A DNA stretch of 64,000 nt, from NCBI GenBank assembly GCA_019633425.1, contig WSUB01000008.1, positions 310,001 to 374,000 of the forward strand, written 5' to 3'. The notes below the pieces were generated by a model that did no database searches, had not been told where the DNA came from, and was given only the letters and a program-made list of their open reading frames with translations. The translations under genes and the position numbers were made by a program. The first letter of the stretch is position 1; each line of letters starts with the position of its first letter. Shown here one piece after another: positions 44,522-59,548 of the stretch. This DNA is from Tulasnella sp. 424. Its lineage: Eukaryota; Basidiomycota; Agaricomycetes; Cantharellales; Tulasnellaceae.

Positions 44522-46418
44522 TTATATGCCGGTGGGTTTGGCATCCGTCTGCAGAGCCATTTGGTATTCTGTGTTCCAACGTTAGTTATGAGATCTCTGT
44601 TAACGAGCAAATTTAGAGACACGTACTCTCGGCCTCTTCAATTGCTCTCACATTTGCCCCCAGCTTGTTGATGGTTTCTACGTATTCCTCCTCTTCGTTG
44701 CTGTCGAACACTATCCCACCTCCTGCCTGTAAGTAGACGGCTCCGTCCTTGAAGGTCATCGTTCGGATGGCAATGCACACATCCATCTCGTCGTCTGCGA
44801 AGTCAAAGCGGCCTACTGCTCCAGCATAAACCCCTCTCCTCTCCCTTTCCAGGCCAGCTATAAGCTCGATCGCTTTGATCTTTGGAGCACCCGAGACCGT
44901 GCCGGCGGGAAAGATGGAACGGAAGGCGTCAAACCTAATTTGATCATCCCAGTCAATGCCCGAGCCTTCGGGAACTTGTGTAGCTACAAACCTTGTTTTT
45001 CCTTCTCGTAGCTTCCCTGAGACTTGGCTTGTCATGTGGATAACGTGACTGAATCTCTCTAGCTTCATGAGTTCGTCCACCTTCACTGTCAAAGGCTCGC
45101 AAACCCTGTTCACGTCGTTGCGAGCCAGGTCGACAAGCATGATGTGTTCCGCCCGATCTTTGACCGATTTTAACAGCTGACCGCCGAGCTCAGCATCCTC
45201 TAGAGAAATTACGAGTTAGTCGTGACACACGATGGCAAGAAAGATTGCACACCTTCAGGCGTCTTTCCTCGGCGTACGGTGCCTGCAATAGCATGATTGT
45301 AGACCTTGTTCCTTTCCACTTTGCAGAGAGTCTCCGGACTCGCGCCTACTAGCTGCAGGTCCCCACAGTCCAGGTAAAACATGTACGGGCTGGGGTTCAC
45401 TTGGCGGAGCTGTCGGTAGGCGTTGAAAGGATGCAAGGTCGTCTCCTTTCGAAGTCTCTGGCTCGGCACAGCTTGAATGATATCTCCAGCGACGATGTGC
45501 TCCTTCAGCTTGGTTACAAAGTCCATGTATCCCTGTTTTCCGACATTTGATACTGCTGGTTGGTTGGGCACGATTGGCGGTTGAGGGATTGTCGACAAAC
45601 TGCTGGGAGAAGGAACAGAGGCGAGTAAAAGCTTGGCCACCCGCCGTGCCTTCGAAACAGCTGTACTATATATAAAAGGGACGTCCGATGCTGTGGAAGT
45701 CGCAGACGCGACAACGTGTGATACTGCTTTGACCGACTGGTAGAGATGGTCGAAGACGATGAGAGTGTCGCATAGCATCATTATCGATTCTGGTATCTTC
45801 AGAGGATCGTGGAGCTCGAAATCGGTGGGTTTGGTCTTGGGTTCAAAGTAATGGATGCAGTCGTAAGCGACATAGCCAATTGCACCCCCTGGAGCAAGAA
45901 TATGTGACCATAGGCCAATTGAACATACTCCTGACTCTCTTACCGGTGAATGTTGGTATCTCTGGAATTTTAACATACTTGTACAACTGCAACTCTTTTT
46001 GTAGGACCGCCATGGGATCGCCCTCAAACTCCTGACCCGGTCCGGTCCGAATGACTTTGAAAGGGTCTGTATAGATTTTAGCATTCGAGTCATGACCTGA
46101 AAAGGTTGGTTGCATACCCGCTCCGATGAAGCTATACCGGCCTACATTTTGTCCTCCGGTGACACTTTCCAGCATGAAACTATATTTGGAATCTTTGGCG
46201 ATTCGGAGGTAAGCCAGCACAGGCGTCAACAGGTCCGCTGGTAGCTGGACAAAGACTGGTACGCAATTTCCAAGTTTTTGATTGACAATTATATCTGTAA
46301 CTGTTTCCAGTGACGGCGTAACGGGCAGGGTCTGTTCGTATTGTCGGACAAGATGTCCGAGTCAGCCCAAGCAAAATGAGCAGAGTGGTCCCATTAAGAG
46401 GTTCACCTGGATATCCAT
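44522..46418 (-). CDS. TRP2: Anthranilate synthase component I
   Basis: Converts chorismate to anthranilate with ammonia or glutamine from its partner subunit, the first tryptophan-specific step. The ATG at 46418 gives MDIQ, then an intron of about 75 bp, then [20 protein letters not shown]. The N-terminal regulatory domain has [20 protein letters not shown]. The chorismate-binding domain shows [73 protein letters not shown] and [17 protein letters not shown]. The final exon after an intron gives [15 protein letters not shown] with a TAA at 44522-44524. Four to five introns. No glutamine amidotransferase domain is fused. Confidence 0.96.
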
Positions 46419-46657
46419 TGCAATGAGTCCGACTGTCGCAAACTGATCGTGGTTGAATAGAATACAAGTAGAATGCAGTTGGAAGTATTGACAGGTAAGT
46501 AAACGTGACTCTCGCGTGTCAGGCACGGTTCGAAGCGTTCTTTTATGATTCTGCCGGCCACTTTCTCCGAATCAAGCATTATGGGCATTCAACAAACAGG
46601 GAATCATACACTGCTCACACCGTGCTCGACAACTAAGGATAATCGGAGCACAAAGAA

Positions 46658-49269
46658 TCAAGTTAGGCTAGCCTGCATCTTGGCCAAATCCTCTCGGATA
46701 CTAGCTTCGCCTTCAATCTTCTTGAGCTGGGTCGCCTCCATCTTTTCGCCACGATTGCGCTTGTCCTTAAGCTCGTCTATGGCCTTGAGCTGTGTATTCG
46801 CAAACAGACAAGAGAAAGTTAGGAAATTTCCAATAGTAGTCTGAGCGATTTACCTTCTTTGTGAGGTTTCGAATCTTCTTCTGAACGGGGTCAAGACCCT
46901 CTCCGGTGCCGGTTCCTGGAGTAGGAGCGTCTCCCGAGCCAGATGGCGCAGATTTGGCAGCGCTGAGGTCAAGGGCTTGAGGCACAGAGCGGCCGGCAGG
47001 AGGTCCACCAGCAGGTGTGCTAGCTCTCGGTGTGCCCGAGCCAGCTGGTGTTTGAACTCCTGATCCAGTGGATCGTGAGGCGGGTTTGGAAGATTCGGTC
47101 GTATTCGCAGTCCCATCCTCTCCATCTTTCCCCTTTTTGTTCCGCTGTTTCTTCTTCTTCTCGGCATTCTCGGGTGGAGCCCAGCCTGGGGGATGCCGCG
47201 GGGCGGCCCCTGGCACCACACGTCCGCGAATGCCCTGCCCAGGCGCAGCTCCCGGTACCGGAGAGCCACTATGAGTGGGAGTGGGTCTCGCAGAGGGCCC
47301 TGCTTGCACGCCGTTTCGAGAAGGAGTGGAGGGAGAGTCCGTTCGAGGAGTTCCCCCCTCGTCTTCGCGCTTGAAGATTGAGGGAGTGGAGGTACCTCGA
47401 GCACCCGGTGGCCGATACGCGCCCGCGGGCTTTGTGGGCGTCGGCTTTCCAGCTTGATACGCCTCCACAGACGCTGCAGGCTTGGGTGCTGGTGGAAGGG
47501 TATTGCCGAAGGGTGTGGCAGTCTCGGCTGGAGCAGGTCGCCAGGATGCCTATGCAAAGATGATGTTAAAATGAAGCTATGTGTCCTGAGTATGGGGTCA
47601 TACAAACCTGGTATAGCTCTTCCACCATATGCACGTGCACCAGTGTCCCGGTGCAATGCCATAGTTTGATGCCGTTGTCCACTCGAAGCCGCGGGCTCAA
47701 GGTCGCTGTCAAGAGGAACCTGCCATCTGGACTCCATTCACACCAACTTGTATTGGGCGCGTCAATTTCACAGACTTTGGTAAGCGACCGCCGATCGAAG
47801 ATGTCGACTTTCCCCGCCAAGTTACCAAACCCGCCTAAAGCAAGCAATCGGCCTTGAGGGTTGAAGGCGATGAAGTTACGTGGGTGAATGCCGAAGTCAT
47901 GAATTATCTTCACCCGTTGGTCAAAGAGCACAGTTTTGGCGGGCATGACTGATGAGAAAATATTAATAGTGTACCAAAAATCCGCGCCACGGCAGACCTA
48001 CATCCATAAATCACCCCAAACTCTTTCGAATTAGGACTCCAGTTGAAATCGTGGATAGGGCCCTCTTTGTCTGGGGACAAATCGCTTTAGTCGTGTCAGG
48101 CACTATCGAGAAACTATACTCACCCAATGTCACTCGGCAGTCGAAATTACCGGCGGCACTCAGCAGGTACAAGTTGGTCTCTCCGTAGTAGTTCTTGTTA
48201 GATTTGTCGACATCCGTAGATGTGAGAACTAGGACCTGGGTTCCCAGATTGTTCCATTTGATGCTGCACTTGTCTGCCTTGAAGAACGTCTTCGAGCATG
48301 TTGGCGAAGCCGAGAGCGCTGCCAGGTTGTAAACTTTCACGCTAGCTGGTGCGCCCTGTATTGAGCTGTAAGCAAGCGTAATTTAGGAGGACTTGTGGTA
48401 GGGAGGGTGATACCTTGCGCTCTGCGACAAAGACTGCAAGTGCAGGATACTGGCCAGGACCGGGAGCAATTGCGGAGAGACCGTCCAACCGAAGTCTGTC
48501 TACAATTCCCTTCCCCCAGTCGGATGGGAGATGGACTTGAACCTCTGAGTTGACAAGTCTTACCGCCTTTTCTTCTGTTGGCGTATACTGCAGGTCCCTA
48601 GGAGCCAGATCATTCAGCTTCAATGTACGGTATGACACCAAGGGATGACCAACCAATTATCCAGGGATTTCTGCACAAAGCTGATCACTTCCTCTCCGGT
48701 TGCTACGCGCCACACACGATGATTCTTATGCTGCGTGGTCTCGTCCGTCGGCTTGACTATATACAGAGTTACTTGTCTGTCGGAGATGCGGACAACACGG
48801 CCTATAGTCCTCACCGTACCGCTCCCAGGTTGAAAGGTAAGTCCCTTTCGGTGAGAGCCCAATTTCAACTGCATTAAGGACCGGGATTTCACAGAGCGTG
48901 GTGAGGTCGCTAGCGTTACTGATTCTGACGCTGAACGGTATCTTGGTCGGGATCGCGTCATCAGTGAATACAGAAAAAGCCTACCAAGATGGCAGAGCAA
49001 CAGCAAATAGCTTCCCGTCTGACGTGTACTTGTAAGTCCGCGCGGTGGCCTCGGGTCTAATAAAACACAGGTGAGCCAAAGCCTCGTGTTTCGCAGCTTG
49101 ACTCGCACTAACGGCGGGTATCCTTCGAGGACTTTATAGTCAGGCGCTCCTCCTACAAGGCCGAGAGACTTCTGGGCGCGGACTAGGAAAAAATTCCCGT
49201 TATTTCGATCGAACCAGAAGCGAACGCCGAGGGTTCAGCCTTACATGCATACTGTTCTTTGGTGGCCAT
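46658..49269 (-). CDS. Eukaryotic initiation factor eIF2A (WD-repeat)
   Basis: Non-eIF2 initiator-tRNA binding factor with a WD-repeat propeller. The ATG at 49269 gives MATKEQYA; an intron (GTAAGG donor) joins to FRAQKSLGLVGGAPDYKVLE, the conserved N-terminal eIF2A sequence. The propeller has KADKCSIKWNNLGTQVLVLT, NKNYYGETNLYLLSAAGNFD, FGIHPRNFIAFNPQGRLLAL, GGFGNLAGKVDIFDRR and SWCEWSPDGRFLLTATLSPR. A low-complexity Ala/Pro/Gly region (about 46980-47470) follows, with PGWAPPENAEKKKKQRNKK. The C-terminal basic coiled coil ends EDLAKMQASLT at 46658-46660. About nine introns. The disordered linker is the most variable part of the family. Confidence 0.92.
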
Positions 49270-51009
49270 TTCGGAGGGTGGAAGCAAGCGAATGCTTCGT
49301 GGAGGCTAGTCCTACACGCGGGGTCTGTTAGGAATGGTATGTACGCGTTGTGAACAAAGTTGACAGCTATCATCATACCGGCGGGGTTGGGGAATGCGGT
49401 CGTGGTTAGAAAATCGACTAAGGGACAGTCGATCACTCAACAAACTCTGGCAATCCCACGCTCCTGAACCCACTTAGACGTCACCAACCTGCCACCGAAA
49501 ACGACCCTTCAAGTATTGTACGAAATTCTTACCTTCAAAACAAACCTCTAGTATCAAGGCTAGAGCGTAACATTGCCTTATCTTGGGGCGTATCACCCTT
49601 CCATGAAGGCGCGTCGGTTCCACCGCCGTGTGGTCCACGAAGGTCGGGTTTGTGACCATGAAATCAACTTGTATCGCCCTCTTTAACTGTGGATACATGT
49701 CTCAGCCTGTGTTGTGTCTTTGGCTTGTCGCATGAGCAGGATCGCACTTAATCATACACATCGGAGTTAAGATTGTGGCCTAAACTACCAGACTTCAAAC
49801 GGTCGACGTCTATTAGGGCATAGCACGCCCGAGTGGGTAAACAAGCTCGAGTGAGTAAACAACACTCAACTTAGCGGAGTTTGTGGTCTCCTACCGTGGC
49901 GGCCATTCGGACTTGAATACAGGCCGGGCTAGCAGTCTTCTCAGCATTACCTGATTCGGATCTTCCCTTGCTGCGACACTAGTTCCGGTTGGTGGCAGAT
50001 GCTAGTGTGAGTATCTCGCCGCAATCAACAACTCCCGATGTCACTCGGAGTGTCTCTTCTCCTTTTGGTCCTGAGATCTTAGTTCGCCGTATTCACCGGC
50101 AGACCGAGATTACCAAATCGGGAGCACTACCAACGCCACTCGAAGAAGAGCGTTGGAGCTGGCATTGATCCTACTAAAAATGGAAAGAATACCTTATACA
50201 CACCCAACACGTTCCTATCGACGGAGGTGGCGTTCAAAGCCCGAGTCAGGTTGCGGGAATTCTCCCAGCATTTATCGGGCGTTTCGAAATGTGGAACAAA
50301 GACAACACAATACTTGGATTAGGTGGAACTTCTCTTGCCAAGTGTGGGATCCTGGAGACCTCGAGGTGAACAGACTGGGGCGCACCGGCCAACTTTCGGC
50401 GGTCGTGCTCGGGCATCCTTGGATCCATCTCGGGCTCCATGATCCGGCTAATTTTTACATCGTGTCCAGTTCCAAAACCGTATGTCCCTCCAGTACACGA
50501 TTGGGCTCTGGGGTTCGACTCGCATAAATTGTCAATATGTATATTTATCAGCTTCCCCTCGGACGGGTCGGTTTTCCGAGTGTCCACTGCATAGGACAGC
50601 GCAACAGCACCCAGAAGCATAATTCAGCTGTTTAATTGGCTTAATGCACCCGAAGCTTCTAGATTTGGAGATTGGCCCACCTCAAGCCTGCAGCTGCGTT
50701 GGAACCGGCGGAAAAAGACTCTCCTCCCGCACTCTTATGAAACGTCTTCCCGGTCAATGCTGTCGTTCAACGCATCCCAGAGGTGTACAATTGTGCTACA
50801 ACGAGCGCAAAGTTAAAGACCACCATACACCAAGGGGACATTGAAAAGAGACGTCGAAATGTCGAGTCCTCCTACAGCACCTCCAATCCCCAGGGAATCA
50901 AGATCTACCCCGACGCCTTGTATATTTTCAGCTAATTCCTCCTGTGAGTTTCCAAAGGTTTCTCAAGCGCGTCATGTCATCCATCCTCTGATCAATGGCG
51001 TTCGACCAG
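49270..51009. other. Long intergenic stretch without a supported gene
   Basis: About 1.7 kb separates the eIF2A start from the small orphan gene. A short imperfect repeat (CGAGTGRGTAAACAA) occurs twice at about 49830-49862. Open frames around 50150-50620 exist on both strands, with one plus-strand stretch reading TKNGKNTLYTPNTFLSTEVA, but no family, start context or consistent exon set was found. It could be a degraded gene. An upstream ATG at 50859 opens 28 codons before a GTGAGT donor, but no in-frame join to the orphan gene was found. Confidence 0.4.
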
Positions 51010-51360
51010 ATGGCTCTATCTTCGCGAATGACTGCGTTCCTTCAGTACCTCCCAGTTGAGGCTTATTGTTTCACTGGAGACGTTAGCGCCGATGATCGTC
51101 TGATCTTCAGCACTGCTCTGCCCGGAACTCCCCCGGCGTCCGATTCCGACGTTGGTCGCGTTTTCTGCCGCGCGGGCTGGGGGGATCAAGGATGGGACAA
51201 AGTTACAGTCATCTTTCACTTACCGCCGAAAGGTGGTAGGAGTGCTGAGCAGCTTTCGATCTGCGTGCGGGCTGCTGCTTGGGGGCGGTTGGCACCGCAG
51301 GTATTCAAAACCATGATCTGCAATTCAGCCCCTCTCGGAGTTGTTGACTTCCCAATTTAG
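51010..51360 (+). CDS. Orphan 116-residue protein, plus-strand paralogue
   Basis: Unrecognised single-exon protein. From the ATG at 51010 it has 116 residues, exactly as long as its inverted paralogue at 54808-55158. Shared blocks, in order, are SSRMTAFLQYLPV, TGDVSADDRLIF, GRVFCRAGW, VTVIFHLPP, LSICVRAAAW and VFKTMICNSAPLGVVDFP. An alternative in-frame start at 50995 adds MAFDQ. No signal peptide, membrane helix or known motif; the alternation of short hydrophobic blocks suggests a compact beta-rich domain. It lies about 500 bp upstream of PRP4, same strand. Conservation of both members is the main evidence that it is a real gene. Confidence 0.7.
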   Translation: MALSSRMTAFLQYLPVEAYCFTGDVSADDRLIFSTALPGTPPASDSDVGRVFCRAGWGDQGWDKVTVIFHLPPKGGRSAEQLSICVRAAAWGRLAPQVFKTMICNSAPLGVVDFPI

Positions 51361-51866
51361 CTCACGGCAGCTCGATTGCTTTCACATTCTATTCTACTTT
51401 GCTGTACTTCGTCGTTTGTTCCCCGGATGCCACTCATCTCTGTAATTTCAGGCTTTCGTGTCACCCCCTAATCTCCTGTATGCTTTCTATATAGATTCAT
51501 ATGCAATATACACGCACCCGGACAGGGTTTAATAACCATATTGAGTTCTTCCAATTAAAGCAATTGCAATGGTCATAGGCATACTACCGCGACTTCACAA
51601 ATCCTTATTGTGCAAAACTTCAGGCAGCACCACAACAATGGCAAACATATTCCACTTTGAACTGAAGCTCTCCACCACCTTGCCCCGTCCTCCAACTCCC
51701 CACCCAAAGTTTCCAATTACCTTGTTGTCCAAAATCCAACTCCCTCCCTTCGTGCTTGTCTTGTGACATACCTCACGCGGAATCTGCATTGATCGTGCGG
51801 TCTTCCGAACCCGCTATACCTTTCCTTCAGACAGTACTAACCTGCTTACTCTCCACGCTGTCAACG

Positions 51867-54634
<2,768 letters not shown>

Positions 54635-54807
54635 CTTCCACGTCGACCTGTCTCGAGCTGCACGGACCGGACGATTCATTAAACTCTTTAATCTTGTAAC
54701 GAAGTATAACATATGTGTTCTCATTCATGTTAATAGATATTCTAGTTTCCAGCACCAGTTAGCCTTATTGGCAAGGTCGTCAGTTTCGACTCGAAACAAT
54801 GCTCACA

Positions 54808-55158
54808 CTAGATATTAGGCGGAAATTCGACGATGCCGCATGGAACACAACGGACAATTAACGTTTTCCAAGTTGATGCGGCCATGGTGTTCCAGGCTGA
54901 AGCGTCGATGCTAATCTCCAAGACCTCTTGTCTCGCCTCTCTTGTTGCGGGAAGAACAAAATAAACGTGTACCGTGCCTGGTTTCGTGTCCTGAAAGCCG
55001 CTCCGGCACAGTACTCTCGCGTAGGCGGGATCTTCTGGTGCGTGTTGAGGGGCAAAGGTGTAAAGGAGACGAACGCCATTTGGTATATCGCCACTCATTG
55101 AGAAAGCCGACACCGGGAGTGCATACAGGAATGCCAACATACGTGAGCTTATAGGCAT
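54808..55158 (-). CDS. Orphan 116-residue protein, minus-strand paralogue
   Basis: Inverted paralogue of 51010-51360, also 116 residues in a single exon. The ATG at 55158 gives MPISSRMLAFLYALPVSAFS. Matching blocks are SGDIPNGVRLLY, ARVLCRSGF, VHVYFVLPA, LEISIDASAW and TWKTLIVRCVPCGIVEFP. Sequence identity to the plus copy is moderate, so the duplication is not recent. The gene converges on PRP4, with 173 bp between stop codons. Function unknown. Confidence 0.7.
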   Translation of the reverse strand: MPISSRMLAFLYALPVSAFSMSGDIPNGVRLLYTFAPQHAPEDPAYARVLCRSGFQDTKPGTVHVYFVLPATREARQEVLEISIDASAWNTMAASTWKTLIVRCVPCGIVEFPPNI

Positions 55159-56024
55159 TTAGAACCATCCGGGACATGTCTGAGAGATGAAGACCATGCG
55201 AGAGCGAGCGAGATGGGATGAGCTCTGGAATGCTCCGACATCAAGACTTTTGTGGGGAGGCGACCATAGCTTGCCCCACCCAAGTTCACCACATTAAACA
55301 TTTGTGTCAAGGTTGTTGGTACAATTTATGCCACAGTGGATTGCTGCTGGCTGCTGGCTATGAAGTAATTGGTCGTACTTGAGCTAGATGGGTCCGCCGT
55401 AGCAAGTACACGTACACAGCGTTGAAGTGGATAGGTGGGTCGGGCACTAGGAGAGGTGGCGTCTCTGCATTACCAAATCAAGTCAATCAGAACTCGAAGC
55501 GGTTCCAATTCTCAGCGTGACTAGCAACGCCCTCCCGTTCCTGCTGGTGGGGAGGTAAGATGTGTATGGGGGCGGTCCAAAGGATCCACCACCATAATCC
55601 CAACCTATTCGCAAATGCCACTAATGATAACGTGGAATCCCCTTTCTAAAGTATGTATTGTGGCGATAGATTGCAGACTGGGGATGCTTTTTTGCGGCGA
55701 AACGTCGACACACGAGAGGATCACCGCTCGAGAACCTCTACCAGCACAACTTGTCGGTGTAAATATGAAGCCTTGCTACAGTCAGGATGGCGGTCCGACG
55801 ATGAGGCACTGCCGAAATATGATGATTGGGAAAACGTGTCATTGACAATCCAAGTCACGGCCGACTTGCACACGCCATTGTGCGGGCAACACAGGTAATG
55901 ACTATGGACGGATATAGACGAATTTGATTGAAAAAAAGTAGTCATAGGTATCAACTCTGGCCAGTTGAAGGCGCAAAGATACATACTAATAGCTGTTACA
56001 CCGCGTGTTTTCTGCCGCCCCTCT
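55159..56024. other. Intergenic upstream of orphan and downstream of CHO1
   Basis: An 866-bp stretch. A plus-strand frame of 81 codons (55653-55898) has no recognisable motif. The rest is presumed promoter of the orphan gene and 3' UTR of CHO1. Confidence 0.4.
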
Positions 56025-56913
56025 CTAAGGCTTTGGAACTCTGAGAGTCTTGCTGACCATCATAGCCGCCCAAACTCCAAAGATCAGCGAGACCTTATGT
56101 ACCTCCATCGCGCAACCCTCCAAGCCGAGAAGTCCAGCTGTTTTCTCCCTCAGGCAGAGTGTGCCCAGTGGAATGCCAGTCAAATCCGGGGATGACCCTT
56201 CAATCCAACCTTGCTTCGTCCAGTACGCCATAAGGGCAACAAGGGCGAGAGATGACGGGATTGGAAGTCCCTCAAAGAATTTTGCTTTCTCTCCAGCTCT
56301 GAGGGCTGCAGTCGCGTTGAAACGGGCGAGCCGAGCGAGACCGCAGCAGATGAAGCCAGTGAGAATGAACGTGTCGAGGGGAGTCCTTAGACCAATGGCA
56401 AAGGCTAACAACGCGGGAGCCACGCCGAAGGATATCTATCAAGGTTCCATGTGTGGTTAGCTACGTGAAGTTTAGGCGGCCAAACAGCCAAAATAAGCGT
56501 ACGCACGAGATCCGCAAGACTATCAAGCTCTTGTCCCAACATGCTCGAGCTGTTCCTCCAGCGTGCAACCTTTCCATCAAGGAAATCGAACAGTAGTCCA
56601 GCCAGGGGGAAGACATGCGCGAGCCAGAGGTAGTCCTTGTCGTTCGTCACGAGGTAGCGTGCCGTGCTGAATAGGGAGTATGAACCGCAAATGCCATTGG
56701 AGATCGTTACTAGATCAGCAAGACGGAAGTTCCTGCAATCAAACTGTTTGATGAGTCGTTGGCAAGGCCCTAGAAAGCTGGGTAGACTTACCGCACAAGT
56801 GAGAAGTGACCCTGGGTATTGTCGTATTGGTGTAAAGCAAATTCCTTCTTTGCTTCATCGGTTGGGGCTGGGCTTGCATTATTCGTGCGCTTTCGTTGCG
56901 TAGTCGTGCTCAT
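56025..56913 (-). CDS. CHO1: Phosphatidylserine synthase (CDP-alcohol type)
   Basis: Membrane enzyme of the ER making phosphatidylserine from CDP-diacylglycerol and serine. The ATG at 56913 gives MSTTTQRKRTNNASPAPTDE. Then FALHQYDNTQGHFSLVR, an intron, and NFRLADLVTISNGICGSYSL. The CDP-alcohol phosphotransferase signature reads LLFDFLDGKVARWRNSSSML followed by GQELDSLADL, so all expected Asp and Gly residues are present. Later hydrophobic helices include APALLAFAIGLRTPLDTFIL and TGFICCGLARLARFNATAAL. The C-terminus is SKTLRVPKP with a stop at 56025. Three introns. Length is close to the family. Confidence 0.94.
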
Positions 56914-57541
56914 CGTGAATGAGGATCAGAGTTTGAGCGGGTCGAGCGAGGAGGTAATATGGTGCAGTGGTCGACTCTAGTCCAAAACGTCATGCCCTAG
57001 AGCAGGTCCCGCGGTTCTTTATTCGATTCGGGCACGCTGCTCCAGTCCATGACCTGTTGTTGCATGACGAACACTTGGGGCCGATATGACTCCATGGCCA
57101 TGTCATGATAGTTTCCTTGGATGATGCAGGATGTAACCCACGCGCTATTGACCGCACTTCGGAAGGTTACCGCTCTGAGCTAAGGCGGCGTCAGCATCGA
57201 CGGTTGGTCTCCCGAAACCTTTCCTCCCCACATATGCATCCCAGAAGAATGAAACGCAGGTTTGTTCTCGCTGGTTCTTATTGACGGTTTTCTTGATCTT
57301 TGCAGTAGACAAGCCAGCTGTTTGAACTTGGCGCGGGTTATTCCACCTCCATTTCACAGAGAGCATAGCCTGAAGTGGGACCTACATGCATATGTGCTCC
57401 TTCAAGCCTCGATATATAATAGTACCTTTATCTCATGGATTGTTGTAGGAGCGTAGGCATGACATCATGTCAAATTTTCTACCATCATTAATGCATGTTA
57501 CAAACTCGTCTACCAAACAGGGTACCAGAAAAGGGATTTTA
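56914..57541. other. Intergenic between ARG4 3' end and CHO1 start
   Basis: A 628-bp stretch holding the CHO1 promoter and the ARG4 3' region. Overlapping open frames around 57150-57450 on both strands carry no recognisable motif. Confidence 0.45.
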
Positions 57542-59276
<1,735 letters not shown>

Positions 59277-59548
59277 GCTATAGATGTAGTTCCGTGGAAA
59301 GAGGAGAGAGGGAGAGAGAACTGTGGTCTGTCTGACTTGAAGATTCTTGGGGAGACGAGGTTATTTTATTTAGCGCCAAGGAGGGGCAGGTTCACACGGT
59401 ATAATTTCTCGTTAAATCGTGATTATGACGGGAAAACCATATCATAGCTACAGCATATGCACGACCATACAACGGATGCGGGTATCAGGAATTATTCGGG
59501 TATACGAATCAGCATATTGAGTACAAGAAAATTGTCCAGACGTGTAGT

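Noticed and set aside
50150..50620. Open frames on both strands (up to 124 codons) in the long stretch before the orphan gene
   Set aside because: Several frames are open at once, none has a recognisable motif, start context or matching splice sites, so they are most likely chance or a very decayed gene.
55653..55898. 81-codon plus-strand frame near the CHO1 3' end
   Set aside because: No family resemblance, no splice support and it lies where a 3' UTR is expected.
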